Origin: Reclinomonas americana ATCC 50394
Lineage: Eukaryota > Jakobida > Jakobea > Jakobida
Length of the DNA: 64,000 bases
Reading direction: 5' to 3'
Assembly (NCBI GenBank): GCA_048213135.1
Contig: PS015009.1
Span: 1,488,001-1,552,000, forward strand
Under the pieces are notes generated by a model that saw only the letters and a list, made by a program, of their open reading frames with translations, did not search any database and was not told the origin of the DNA. A program made the translations under genes and the position numbers. Of the stretch, positions 1-9,538 are shown in pieces. Every line of letters starts with the position of its first letter. The first letter of the stretch is position 1.

Positions 1-15
1 ATTACCGATTGCTAT

Positions 16-585
16 ATGTTGTCTGAAGAAGAACTGGAAAGCTTACAGCGCCGCATTGCCGAGAACAACGATCAGCAGGCATTCGCACAGTTGTACATGG
101 CATATGTGCAGCCATTGCTTCAATTTGCACAAACCATCATCAAAACAAAGGAACTGGCCGAAGAGATCGTATCCGATGTATTTGTCAGGATCTGGCAGAA
201 CAGGCGAAACCTCGCTACTGTAGATAATCTCCGTCTCTATTTATACATCAGCACCAAAAATACCTCGCTCAACTACCTGTCCAGGCATTTCCGCAAGGAA
301 GTGATATCACTCGACGAAATGTCGATGAGCCTCCCCGCCGTTACCTATAACCCCGAACAACTGCTCATAACTTCCGAAGCGGTAAAAAGGATCGAGTTTG
401 AGATCAACCGGCTACCCGCCCGCTGCAAACTCATTTTTAAGCTGGTAAAAGAAGACGGGCTCAAATACAATGATGTGGCACGCCTGCTCAATATTTCTGT
501 AAAAACCATTGATAATCAAATGGCTATAGCCGTTAAAAAAGTTAGTGGCGCCATCAGTTTCGAAATGAAAAAACAGACCCGTTAA
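16..585 (+). CDS. ECF-type RNA polymerase sigma-70 factor
   Basis: A 189-residue ECF sigma factor of the Bacteroidota type. Residues about 20-90 form sigma region 2 (LYMAYVQPLLQFAQ, then a FVRIWQNR segment). Residues about 125-180 form region 4 with a helix-turn-helix (YNDVARLLNISVKTIDNQM). The gene sits 90 bases ahead of a FecR anti-sigma gene and a SusC/SusD pair, the usual arrangement in which substrate uptake signals through SusC and FecR to free the sigma factor. No stop lies upstream in frame within the 15 bases available, so the true start could be earlier. The family call is firm; control of this PUL is inferred from position. Confidence 0.93.
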   Translation: MLSEEELESLQRRIAENNDQQAFAQLYMAYVQPLLQFAQTIIKTKELAEEIVSDVFVRIWQNRRNLATVDNLRLYLYISTKNTSLNYLSRHFRKEVISLDEMSMSLPAVTYNPEQLLITSEAVKRIEFEINRLPARCKLIFKLVKEDGLKYNDVARLLNISVKTIDNQMAIAVKKVSGAISFEMKKQTR

Positions 586-674
586 GGTCGCGGCACTGCT
601 AGTCAGCCCTCTCCCAAATTTTTTTTATTTCCTTTTAGTAGATTTTCCGGGTTTATGTGTCCTTCTATACAATA

Positions 675-1832
675 ATGGACAATCACACAGAACGGATATG
701 GACACTGATGGCCCGGAAACTCTCCGGTGAGGCTTCTGCGGAAGAGCTGCAGGAATTGGAGCAATTATTGTGGCAACATCCTGAAGGCAACTATTCGATG
801 GAAGTGATGCAGGACCTGTGGAAAAGCAAACCCGCAGCCGACCGCCAGTATGCGGAGAACGAATACCGCAAACTGGCCCAGAAGCTGATCCAGTCTGGTG
901 ACGGGGAGTTTGAGGACCAGGAAGCCCATTATGTTACTGAAGATGTTCACGGGGAAGCCGTTCACGAAGAGATTACTTATGAAGAACCGGCCCGCAAAAG
1001 AAAATGGATGCCCTGGGCTTTTGCCCTGGGTGCAGTTATAATAGCCGCCTCCGCGTTCCTGTACCAGCAGAATGGGAGCGATAATAAAACAGCCGCGGAA
1101 ATGCCGGCCCGCAACGAGATCAGCACCCGGTACGGGTCTAAAACCAGCCTGGTGCTGCCCGATGGCAGTAAGGTATGGCTGAATGCCGGCAGCAAACTGA
1201 GCTACGACAAAAACTATGGAAATTCCCTTCGTGAAGTAACCCTTGCCGGGGAAGCCTTCTTCGACGTGGTGAAAAACCCATCCCGCCCCTTTATCATCCA
1301 CACCAGCAAAATGGAGGTCCGCGTGCTGGGCACGGCCTTCAATGTAAAATGTTACCCCGACGAAAAGAAGACAGAAACGAGCCTCATCCGCGGCAGTGTG
1401 GAGATCACACTGAAAAACCGCCCGGAAAAGATCGTACTGAAACCGAATGAAAAGATCGTTATTAACGACGACGAACCAGGTGATGAGCAGCCGGTGCAAA
1501 CGACTGCTGCTAAATCCGGTGGTGGTCCTGTGAAGGCAGCCGAACCCATTTTTACCCTCGAACATGTAACCCGCGAACCGGTAAATAACGAGATCATTGA
1601 AACCTCATGGATCGATAACCGGTTGATATTCAATAATGAAACTTTTGAAGAGATTGCCGTTAAAATGGAACGCTGGTATGCCGTTCATATCAGTGTGGAA
1701 AATGAGAAACTGAAGAAAAAGCGCTTTACCGGCACCTTCGAGAATGAAACGATAAGCCAGGCACTCTCGGCCATGCAACTTACCCTGCCCTTTGGGTACT
1801 CGATCAGCAAAGACCAAATCATCATTAAATAA
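675..1832 (+). CDS. FecR-family anti-sigma factor
   Basis: Inner-membrane anti-sigma factor. A cytoplasmic N-terminal segment binds sigma, one transmembrane helix follows (MPWAFALGAVIIAASAFLY), and the periplasmic FecR domain comes next (RYGSKTSLVLPDGSKVWLNA, VLGTAFNVKCY). A C-terminal DUF4974-like domain ends in FGYSISKDQIIIK. The start at ATG 675 (MDNHTERIW) is preferred over an in-frame GTG at 657 because family members begin with this motif. It probably holds the upstream sigma factor inactive until the SusC N-terminal domain signals. The role is established for the family; the pairing here is inferred from adjacency. Confidence 0.92.
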   Translation: MDNHTERIWTLMARKLSGEASAEELQELEQLLWQHPEGNYSMEVMQDLWKSKPAADRQYAENEYRKLAQKLIQSGDGEFEDQEAHYVTEDVHGEAVHEEITYEEPARKRKWMPWAFALGAVIIAASAFLYQQNGSDNKTAAEMPARNEISTRYGSKTSLVLPDGSKVWLNAGSKLSYDKNYGNSLREVTLAGEAFFDVVKNPSRPFIIHTSKMEVRVLGTAFNVKCYPDEKKTETSLIRGSVEITLKNRPEKIVLKPNEKIVINDDEPGDEQPVQTTAAKSGGGPVKAAEPIFTLEHVTREPVNNEIIETSWIDNRLIFNNETFEEIAVKMERWYAVHISVENEKLKKKRFTGTFENETISQALSAMQLTLPFGYSISKDQIIIK

Positions 1833-1996
1833 CAAAAACTGCCACACATGAGAAGACCCCCCTACTACAACACAGCTTAAGCCATAAAAAACCGGGAAAT
1901 GTTGGCGCATTCCCCGGCGAGGCTAATAATGGAAAACCTGCAACGTTCGACTGCTGCACAAGTTTCCGCTATTTCATTAACCCAAAAACTAAAAGT

Positions 1997-4900
1997 ATGA
2001 AAAAAACTCCACCCCTGCGTGCTTCCGGCGGGCAGGGCCTTATTAAAGTCATATTGCTTATGAAACTTACGATTGCTTTCATATTGATGACAACATTAAA
2101 CGTATCTGCCAACGTTTTTTCCCAAACCAGAATCACCTTAAAACTGCAATCAGCTGAACTGAAAATGGCGCTGAAGCAGATCGAGAAAAAAAGCAGCTAT
2201 CGTTTCCTCTACAACGACGACGTGGTTTCTTCCAACCGTAAAGTAGATATCAACGCCAACAATACCCTGGTTACCGAAGTGCTGGACAAAATGTTCAGCG
2301 AAGGCGAACTGGGCTACCGGGTACTGAACAATAACCTGGTGGTGATCACCTCTAAAAATGCTGAGGTCAACGACATCCGCGTGTCGGGCCGCGTTACCAA
2401 CAGCGACGGTTCACCCGTTCCCGGCGTAAGCGTTAAAGTGAAAGGCTCATCGGCCGGCACTTCCACAGGTTCGGATGGCTCCTATTCCATCTCTGTTCCC
2501 GATGGCGCTACACTGGTCTTCTCCTCTGTGGGGTACGAATCGGAAGAGATAAAAGTAAGCGGCCGCTCCACCATCGATGTGGTACTGAGGAATTCGGTAA
2601 AACAGATCGAACAGGTGGTGGTAGTGGGTTACGGCTCACAAAGGAAGATAGATGTAACCGGCGCTGTGGGAACGATCAAAGGCGACGAGATCTCCAAACA
2701 ATCTTCGGTTAACGCGGTAAGCGGTCTGCAGGGTAAAGTAGCGGGTGTGCAGATCACCAATAACGGTGCGCCCGGCTCCGCTCCCGATATTAAGATACGT
2801 GGTGTGGGTACCGTTTTCGGAAGCTCCCGTCCTTTATTTGTTGTAGACGGGGTTTGGTTCGATGACATCAGTTTCCTGAACCCGGCGGATATCGATAACA
2901 TGAGTATCCTGAAAGACGCTTCCAGTGAATCCATTTATGGTATACGTGCCGCCAATGGTGTGGTACTCATCACTACCAAAAAAGGAAAAGCCGGCAAAGC
3001 ACAGGTTACTTATAATGGTACTGTTGGCTATCAGAAAGTGACCAACCAGGTAAAAATGGCCAATGCCCGCGAATACACTACGCTGGTAAATGAAAAGGAC
3101 AATGCCCAAACACTTGATCCTGCCAGGTACAATGTTGATGGTACAGACTGGTACCACCAGATACTCCGCAATGCATTTGTGACCAATCACCAGATCTCCG
3201 TATCCGGTGGTGCCGACAGGTCCAACTATAATGTATCCTTCGGTTTCCTGGACCAGGACGGCCTGGTAGAGACCAATAATTATAAAAGGTATACGGCCCG
3301 TCTTCAACATGAAATAGAAGTGGCCAAACCTTTCAAACTGGGTTATACACTTACAGGGGCCTATATCAATTCAAGAGACATCAACGGTGGTATTTTCAGG
3401 CAGATGTACACCGCTTACCCGGTGCTGCCGGTTTATTATGCAGATGGTTCTTATGGCGATGCCGGCGATTACCCGTTGGGTGATGGCGCCAAATACAATC
3501 CGCAGGTTACCATTGATTACTTCGATCAGAACACCAAACAATATCGCCTGACCGGTAATGTGTTCGGCGAACTGAAATTCCTGAAATACTTCACCTTCCG
3601 CTCCAGCATCGGCGGAGAACGCACCGATCAACTGGTAAGGAACTATGCCCCGGTATACAACCTCGGTCCCTCTATGCGTAACGACAGCAGCCTGCTCACA
3701 CTAACGGAAGAGCGTACACGTAACTGGTTGCTGGAAAACACATTGACATTTGAGAAAAGGTTTGGCAAACACAGTGTAAAAGCGCTGGCGGGACAGGGAG
3801 CCCAATCCTATCGTTTTTACAAACGTATCGGCTCAGCTAAAAACCTTCCCAATGGCAGCACCTTCGATTATCTTTCATTGGGTGTGAGCCAGAATTACAG
3901 GGATGTTGACCTGCCCAGCTACCCGCTGTACAGCACCATCGCTTCTTATTTCGGCCGTATCAATTATTCCTTCAATAACAAATACATGCTCACGGCTTCC
4001 ATCCGTGCGGACGGCTCTTCCAAATACGCTGCGCCTAACAAATGGGGATACTTCCCGTCTGTGGGTGTGGGTTGGGTAGTAACGAAGGAAAAATTCATGG
4101 AATCCCAGAAAATATTCGACAACCTGAAACTGAGGGCCAGCTGGGGTAAAGTGGGTAACGCTTCCGTACCGGCCAACCTGTCTGTACAGTCTGTAACGCA
4201 AACACCGCAATTGGTGGCCATTTTTAATGGTCAGACTTACCAGGGCGCCAGCATCGATAAGATCGTTCCACCCACCACATTCTGGGAAAAGAGTGAAGGA
4301 ACCGATGTGGGTGTTGAAGCCACCTTGCTGAAAAACAGGTTAAACGTAGAGATCGGTTATTATAACAGGAAAACGCTCGACGCGATATTTGAAATTCCTA
4401 TCCTGGGATCACTCGGTGTATCCGGTAGTTCCATCATTGGTAACCAGGCCACTTTCCAGAACAGGGGTATGGAATTCCTCGTTAACTGGAAAGACGACCT
4501 GAATAAGAATATCTCCTATTCTGTAAGCGCCAACTTCGCTTTCAATAATAATAAAGTGCTGTCTACCGCAACAGGGGCCAACCCTATTTATGGCGGTGGA
4601 GCCGGCCTGGCCAACGGCTCACTGGCAACACGTACTGTACTCGGACAGCCTATTGGTCATTTCTATGGTTACCAGGTAGGCGGTATCTTCCAGACAGACG
4701 CGGAAGCGGCACCATGGAACGCCAAAGCCGGCGACTTCAGGTATGTTGATCAAAACAATGATAATAAGATTGATGGTTCTGACCGCGTGGTACTGGGTAA
4801 CCCCAATCCTAAGTACTCTTATGGCATCAATACCAACTGGACTTACAAACAATTTGACCTGGCCGTTGACTTCCAGGGTGTGGCCGGTGTGCAGATATAC

Positions 4901-5290
4901 AATGCCAATGTAGGCTGGAGGTATGGTAATGAGAATTTCTCCAAAGATTTTTATGATAACCGCTGGCATGGTGCAGGAACTTCCAATACCTATCCTTCTG
5001 CCAGGATTGGAAGCAGTTACAATGCAGCGCCTAACTCTTTCTTTGTTGAGAATGGCAGCTACTTCCGTATCAGGAATGTGCAGCTGGGCTATGTGGTAAA
5101 TGCAAAACTGCTCACCCGTCTTCACATCAGCAGGCTGAGGGCTTTTGTAAATACACAGAATCCGTTCACCTTCTTCCGTTATAAAGGATTTTCACCAGAG
5201 ATTGGTGGCGGGCCCACCAGTGCAGGTATCGACGCGAATGTATACCCGCTGTCTGCCACTTACAATTTTGGTGTGAATGTTAGTTTTTAA
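1997..5290 (+). CDS. SusC/RagA-family TonB-linked outer membrane transporter with STN domain
   Basis: Outer-membrane active importer of oligosaccharides, 1097 residues. After the signal peptide (about 1-47) lies a secretin/TonB N-terminal (STN) domain at about 50-115, the part that signals to FecR. A carboxypeptidase-regulatory-like beta-sandwich follows at about 125-205, then the plug (VVVVGYGSQRK, the TonB-box region of this class) and a large beta-barrel ending in F (GVNVSF), as outer-membrane barrels do. It should work with the SusD lipoprotein 18 bases downstream. The N-terminus holds a GC-rich stretch (PPLRASGGQG) before a second possible start at residue 22 (MKLTIAF), so the exact start is uncertain. 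Substrate is inferred from the GH144/GH3 neighbours. Confidence 0.96.
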   Translation: MKKTPPLRASGGQGLIKVILLMKLTIAFILMTTLNVSANVFSQTRITLKLQSAELKMALKQIEKKSSYRFLYNDDVVSSNRKVDINANNTLVTEVLDKMFSEGELGYRVLNNNLVVITSKNAEVNDIRVSGRVTNSDGSPVPGVSVKVKGSSAGTSTGSDGSYSISVPDGATLVFSSVGYESEEIKVSGRSTIDVVLRNSVKQIEQVVVVGYGSQRKIDVTGAVGTIKGDEISKQSSVNAVSGLQGKVAGVQITNNGAPGSAPDIKIRGVGTVFGSSRPLFVVDGVWFDDISFLNPADIDNMSILKDASSESIYGIRAANGVVLITTKKGKAGKAQVTYNGTVGYQKVTNQVKMANAREYTTLVNEKDNAQTLDPARYNVDGTDWYHQILRNAFVTNHQISVSGGADRSNYNVSFGFLDQDGLVETNNYKRYTARLQHEIEVAKPFKLGYTLTGAYINSRDINGGIFRQMYTAYPVLPVYYADGSYGDAGDYPLGDGAKYNPQVTIDYFDQNTKQYRLTGNVFGELKFLKYFTFRSSIGGERTDQLVRNYAPVYNLGPSMRNDSSLLTLTEERTRNWLLENTLTFEKRFGKHSVKALAGQGAQSYRFYKRIGSAKNLPNGSTFDYLSLGVSQNYRDVDLPSYPLYSTIASYFGRINYSFNNKYMLTASIRADGSSKYAAPNKWGYFPSVGVGWVVTKEKFMESQKIFDNLKLRASWGKVGNASVPANLSVQSVTQTPQLVAIFNGQTYQGASIDKIVPPTTFWEKSEGTDVGVEATLLKNRLNVEIGYYNRKTLDAIFEIPILGSLGVSGSSIIGNQATFQNRGMEFLVNWKDDLNKNISYSVSANFAFNNNKVLSTATGANPIYGGGAGLANGSLATRTVLGQPIGHFYGYQVGGIFQTDAEAAPWNAKAGDFRYVDQNNDNKIDGSDRVVLGNPNPKYSYGINTNWTYKQFDLAVDFQGVAGVQIYNANVGWRYGNENFSKDFYDNRWHGAGTSNTYPSARIGSSYNAAPNSFFVENGSYFRIRNVQLGYVVNAKLLTRLHISRLRAFVNTQNPFTFFRYKGFSPEIGGGPTSAGIDANVYPLSATYNFGVNVSF

Positions 5291-5308
5291 TATTTAAATC
5301 TTATTACA

Positions 5309-6811
5309 ATGAAACTGAAAACATATTTTAAGAAACCTGTAGCCGTGGCAGTAGCTGGTGCATTGCTGTTTGCTACGAGCTGCAGTAAAAGTTTTGTGGA
5401 TGTGCCGCTGGAGGCTTCTATTCCCGCTGAGCAATTCTGGCGGAACAGCGATGATGCGGCCAAAGCGGTAAATGCCATGTACGCGTACCTGCGTGCCTGG
5501 CCCCAGGTGGCCTTTGCTGCAACAGCAATTGAAAGCCTGGGATCGGACGATACCGAAAAAGGAAGTTCAACCGGTGATGCTTCATTCCTGAATGATTTCG
5601 ATGCTTTCACAGTAGGGCCCTCTTCTGCCAACTCTTCCGGGCAGATTTATGACTTCTGGAAAGCGCAGTACCTGGAGATCAACTATTGTAACCAGATACT
5701 CGATAATGTTCCCACCATCAGTATGGATGTTGCTTTGAGGGACCGTTACCTGGCAGAAGCCAAGTTCATCAGGGCTTATTCTTACTTCAGGCTGGTAAGG
5801 GCTTTCGGCGATGTGCCACTTCGTTTGAAAGTGCCTAAAGATCCCGCTGAATTCAATATTCCAAGAACGCCCAAAGCGGAAGTATATGCCGCAATTGAAA
5901 AAGACCTGTCTGAAGCAGCAGCTGTGCTGCCTCCCTCTTATTCAGGCGGCGATATCGGTCGGGTAACCAAAGGCGCAGCTTTGTCGCTGCACGCCAAAGT
6001 GGCCATGTACCAGAAAAAATGGGCCGATGTGCTGGCGCTCACCAACCAGGTGATGACACTTGGCTATACCCTGTTCCCCGATTATGAAAAACAATTCCGT
6101 ATTGCCAACGAAAACAATTCGGAGTCTGTTTTTGAAATACAGTGTAAATATGTTGCCGGAAACTGCGACATCTCTAATTCCCAGTATTCACAGATACAGG
6201 GTGTAAGGGGGTCTTATGGCGGCGGATGGGGTTTTAACGTACCCACTGCCGACCTGGCCGGTTCATATGAAGCCAACGATCCAAGAAGGGATGCTACTAT
6301 TATTTTCCGCGGAGAAACCACGCCACAGGGGGACGCTATTCCGCTTAGCGGCGACAACCCGCGTTACAACCAGAAATCTTATGTACCGTTTGGTTCTTAT
6401 CCAGGCTCCTGTGCAGAAGGTTCTGAGCAGAACATAAGGGTGATTCGCTATGCTGAAGTTTTACTGATGAATGCTGAAGCGGCTAACGAAATTGGCGGTA
6501 CTTCCAACACCACGCTGGCCTTAAACTCACTCAACGCGGTAAGAACAAGGGCCCGCGGCGCTAACCCGCTGACGGTGCTGCCCCCGGTTACCACTACCGA
6601 CCAGGGCCAGTTACGCGATGCCATCTGGAGAGAAAGAAGGTCTGAACTGGGTATGGAGAACGATCGCTACTTCGACGTGATCCGCCAGGGAAGGGCTTTG
6701 GCATTATTCGGCGGCAAAGGCTGGAAAGCTAATAAAAATGAAGTGTGGCCTATTCCACAGACAGAGATCGATATTTCCGCCGGTACACTGATACAGAACC
6801 AGGGGTACTAA
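5309..6811 (+). CDS. SusD/RagB-family nutrient-binding outer membrane lipoprotein
   Basis: Surface glycan-binding lipoprotein that closes over the SusC barrel. A lipoprotein signal ends at LLFATSCSKSF, with Cys25 as the lipidated residue. The SusD_like N-terminal region (DVPLEASIPAEQFWRNSDDA) is followed by the RagB/SusD C-terminal region with the typical VIRYAEVLLMNAEAANE and WRERRSELGMENDRYFDVIRQG motifs. It lies 18 bases after susC, so the two are surely cotranscribed. Length (500 aa) is normal. Ligand specificity cannot be read from sequence. Confidence 0.95.
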   Translation: MKLKTYFKKPVAVAVAGALLFATSCSKSFVDVPLEASIPAEQFWRNSDDAAKAVNAMYAYLRAWPQVAFAATAIESLGSDDTEKGSSTGDASFLNDFDAFTVGPSSANSSGQIYDFWKAQYLEINYCNQILDNVPTISMDVALRDRYLAEAKFIRAYSYFRLVRAFGDVPLRLKVPKDPAEFNIPRTPKAEVYAAIEKDLSEAAAVLPPSYSGGDIGRVTKGAALSLHAKVAMYQKKWADVLALTNQVMTLGYTLFPDYEKQFRIANENNSESVFEIQCKYVAGNCDISNSQYSQIQGVRGSYGGGWGFNVPTADLAGSYEANDPRRDATIIFRGETTPQGDAIPLSGDNPRYNQKSYVPFGSYPGSCAEGSEQNIRVIRYAEVLLMNAEAANEIGGTSNTTLALNSLNAVRTRARGANPLTVLPPVTTTDQGQLRDAIWRERRSELGMENDRYFDVIRQGRALALFGGKGWKANKNEVWPIPQTEIDISAGTLIQNQGY

Positions 6812-6837
6812 TTTTTTAACACGCTTAAAACAGAAAA

Positions 6838-7731
6838 ATGAAAAAGATAAATATAAAATTGCTTTTCCTCGTTTTGGGAAGTGGACTGCTGGCGACATCC
6901 TGCTATAAAAAATTCGACGAGTCAAGCTACCAGCCACCATTGGATATCGGGGGCTTCAGTAACTCCCGCGAAATCGCACCATCCAACCTTGTAGGTTACT
7001 GGGCTTTCAATGGCAGCCTCATCGACAGTATCACAGGGGCTTCCTGCACCAATTCCGGCTCTTCCTTTACTACAGGTATAAAAGGACAGGGTTACCAGGG
7101 GTCTGCCAATGGCTATGCCACATTTGTACCCGGTACAAGGCTGAAGAACCTCACCAGCTTTACCATTGCTTTCTGGATGGAAGCCAGCGCCAACACCGGC
7201 GCCATTGGTGTCTTCTCACTCGCCAATACCACCGATTTCTGGGGTAACCTTGATATCTACCAGGATAATGGCGGCACCGGCGACCAAACCGTGTTCAAAG
7301 TGCATATCAATAATTCCAATGTACCATGGGCGGGCCAGTTCACCGATTGTAAAGTGACGATCAAAAAATGGATACATGTGGCGGCAACCTATGACGCGGC
7401 AACATCTAAATTCAATATGTACCAGAATGGTGTAGCCATAGGTGTCAACTCCGCCGGAAACCCGGCCAATACCATCGGGCCGGTACTGAATGGCAGCGAT
7501 CCGGGTGCTCCGCCGGTTACGCCTTATGGCCAGTTAAAATTCGTTAATCCCAATGCGATGGTTTTCGGAACCTTCCAGTTCCAGACCAATCCAAGCCTGA
7601 CTACATCTGCCGGCCCCCAGGGCTGGGCAACAGGATTTTCCGGCAGGCTGGATGAATTCAGGATATATGACCGGGCGCTTACCGCCAATGAAGTAAGTTC
7701 CCTGATGCTCCTGGAAGGCAGGGGTAAGTAA
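6838..7731 (+). CDS. LamG/concanavalin-like domain lipoprotein (surface glycan-binding candidate)
   Basis: A 297-residue lipoprotein (signal with LLATSCYKKF, Cys22). Most of the protein is a LamG-type jelly-roll: GYWAFNGSLIDSITG, FTIAFWMEAS, KWIHVAATYDAATSKFNMYQNGV and a terminal FSGRLDEFRIYDRALTANEV, the standard LamG_3 pattern. It is the third gene of the SusC-SusD unit, the usual slot of a SusE/SusF-like surface glycan-binding protein. A strong terminator follows directly. Glycan binding is inferred from position and fold. Confidence 0.85.
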   Translation: MKKINIKLLFLVLGSGLLATSCYKKFDESSYQPPLDIGGFSNSREIAPSNLVGYWAFNGSLIDSITGASCTNSGSSFTTGIKGQGYQGSANGYATFVPGTRLKNLTSFTIAFWMEASANTGAIGVFSLANTTDFWGNLDIYQDNGGTGDQTVFKVHINNSNVPWAGQFTDCKVTIKKWIHVAATYDAATSKFNMYQNGVAIGVNSAGNPANTIGPVLNGSDPGAPPVTPYGQLKFVNPNAMVFGTFQFQTNPSLTTSAGPQGWATGFSGRLDEFRIYDRALTANEVSSLMLLEGRGK

Positions 7732-7749
7732 GTTTTCTCATGCAATCGT

Positions 7750-7797
7750 GGGTTGCCGTTCAAAGGGAAATGCGGCAACCCCTTTTTTCTCTTTTAC
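7750..7797 (+). terminator. Rho-independent terminator after the SusC/SusD/LamG unit
   Basis: Perfect 9-bp stem GGGTTGCCG (7750-7758) with CGGCAACCC (7773-7781), a 14-base loop, then CTTTTTTCTCTTTT. It separates the transporter unit from the enzyme genes. It lies inside the longest open frame of the next gene, which argues for the ATG at 7832 as that gene's real start. Confidence 0.85.
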
Positions 7798-7831
7798 CGC
7801 TTACTGCTTCTGTAACCAGAAAAAATTAACC

Positions 7832-9514
7832 ATGAACACAGGATATACCCGCTTGCTCGTCCTTGCATGGACTTTATTACTGGCTGCCTGCTCCAAAAGT
7901 GACAGCAGCCCCACACCTGTAACCCCAACCCCGCCAACGCCTTCTTCCTTTAGTTTTTCAGCATTGAAGGTAGACGGAGTTTATAACGGATTCATTTACT
8001 ACAACAGCAGTTATAACCCTGTTGTCAAGATTTCCTTCTCCACAAAAATTGATCATGCCAGCGTGGCATCGGCTGTCAGCATCCGCGACAGATCAGGAAC
8101 AACGGTGGCTTATAATACAACGTATGAAAATGGCGACAGCACCATCGTCATCCAACCCGGCAGTAACCTGCAGCCGCTGACACAATACACAGTGCAGGCC
8201 TCTACGGCACTGCGGTCGCAGCAAAGCACGTCGCTGTCTGCCGCCGTAAGTCTTAACATCATTACCAAGATCGATTCTACCGATAAATTTCCTGTCATCT
8301 CCGACAATACCCTGCTTGACCTGGTACAACAACAAACATTCAAATACTTCTGGGACTTTGGTCATCCCGTAAGCGGGCTGGCCAGGGAAAGAAATACTTC
8401 CGGTGATATCGTCACCAGCGGCGGATCGGGTTTTGGCATCATGGCCATCATCACCGGCATCAACCGCAGTTTCATTACAAGGGCACAGGGTTTGACAAGA
8501 CTGCAAACCATGGTGACCTTTCTTAAAAACACGGCACAAAAATTCCACGGTGCCTTCCCGCACTGGCTCAATGGTGCCACAGGAGCAGTGGTTCCTTTCA
8601 GTACCAAGGATAATGGCGCCGACCTGGTGGAAACATCTTACCTGGTGGAAGGCCTGCTGTGCGCAAGACAATATTTCAATGGCGCTGATCCGGCAGAAAC
8701 AGCTCTGCGTGCCGATATCAATACCATCTGGAACGGTGTGGAATGGAGCTGGTTCCGGCAAGGCGGGCAAAATGTATTGTATTGGCACTGGAGTCCTAAT
8801 TACAACTGGGACATGAATATGAAAATACAGGGCTGGAATGAAAGTCTCATCACTTATGTGCTGGCCGCTTCTTCCACCACATCTTCCATACCGGCAGTGG
8901 TTTATACCGATGGCTGGGCACGTAACGGCAATATGCGTAATGGCAACAGTTACTACAGCTATACGTTACCGTTAGGTCCAGCATTGGGAGGCCCGTTGTT
9001 TTTTGAACACTACAGTTTCATGGGCATCAATCCCAACGGACTCAATGACACCTATGCCAATTACCAAACACAGGTGGTTAATCATACGAAGATCAATTAT
9101 ACCTATTGTGTAAGCAACCCACAGCAGTATTTTGGGTACAGTAACCTTTGCTGGGGACTTACCGCAAGTGATATACAAAATGGCTACACGGCCAGTTCAC
9201 CTACAAACGATGTGGGTGTTATCGCTCCGACAGCTGCACTATCATCATTTCCATATACACCAACGGAATCGATGCAGGCACTGAAATTCTTTTACTATAA
9301 ACTCGGCGATAAACTCTGGAAGCAATATGGATTTGTTGACGCCTTCTCACTGAAAGACCAGTGGTTTGCCGACTCTTTCCTGGCTATTGACCAGGGACCT
9401 ATCATTGTGATGATCGAAAATCACCGGAGCGGACTATTGTGGAACCTGTTCACCAGTTGCCCGGAAGTGAAGTCGGGTATGTTGTCGCTCGGATTTACAG
9501 CACCTTATTTATAA
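7832..9514 (+). CDS. GH144-type glucoamylase-family protein (endo-beta-1,2-glucanase-like) with Ig-like domain
   Basis: Secreted lipoprotein glycosidase of 560 residues from ATG 7832 (signal LLLAACSKSDSSP). A Pro/Thr linker leads to an Ig-like SbsA/Big_5 domain (about residues 45-150). The C-terminal (alpha/alpha)6 domain starts at LLDLVQQQTFKYFWDFGHPVSGLARER, abbreviated here as YFWDFGHPVSG. Further conserved segments are VLYWHWSPNYNWDMN, WGLTASDIQNGY and AIDQGPIIVMIENHRSG. This is the glucoamylase-like (PF10091) pattern of GH144, whose characterised Chitinophaga member cuts beta-1,2-glucan internally. The in-frame start at 7748 is rejected because the terminator lies inside it. The domain is certain; beta-1,2 specificity is inferred. 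Confidence 0.88.
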   Translation: MNTGYTRLLVLAWTLLLAACSKSDSSPTPVTPTPPTPSSFSFSALKVDGVYNGFIYYNSSYNPVVKISFSTKIDHASVASAVSIRDRSGTTVAYNTTYENGDSTIVIQPGSNLQPLTQYTVQASTALRSQQSTSLSAAVSLNIITKIDSTDKFPVISDNTLLDLVQQQTFKYFWDFGHPVSGLARERNTSGDIVTSGGSGFGIMAIITGINRSFITRAQGLTRLQTMVTFLKNTAQKFHGAFPHWLNGATGAVVPFSTKDNGADLVETSYLVEGLLCARQYFNGADPAETALRADINTIWNGVEWSWFRQGGQNVLYWHWSPNYNWDMNMKIQGWNESLITYVLAASSTTSSIPAVVYTDGWARNGNMRNGNSYYSYTLPLGPALGGPLFFEHYSFMGINPNGLNDTYANYQTQVVNHTKINYTYCVSNPQQYFGYSNLCWGLTASDIQNGYTASSPTNDVGVIAPTAALSSFPYTPTESMQALKFFYYKLGDKLWKQYGFVDAFSLKDQWFADSFLAIDQGPIIVMIENHRSGLLWNLFTSCPEVKSGMLSLGFTAPYL

Positions 9515-9538
9515 ACCGTAAACAACCGTTTGCAGCCA

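Noticed and set aside
765-1565. 266-codon frame antisense to the FecR gene
   Set aside because: Shadow frame without domain or start-site support.
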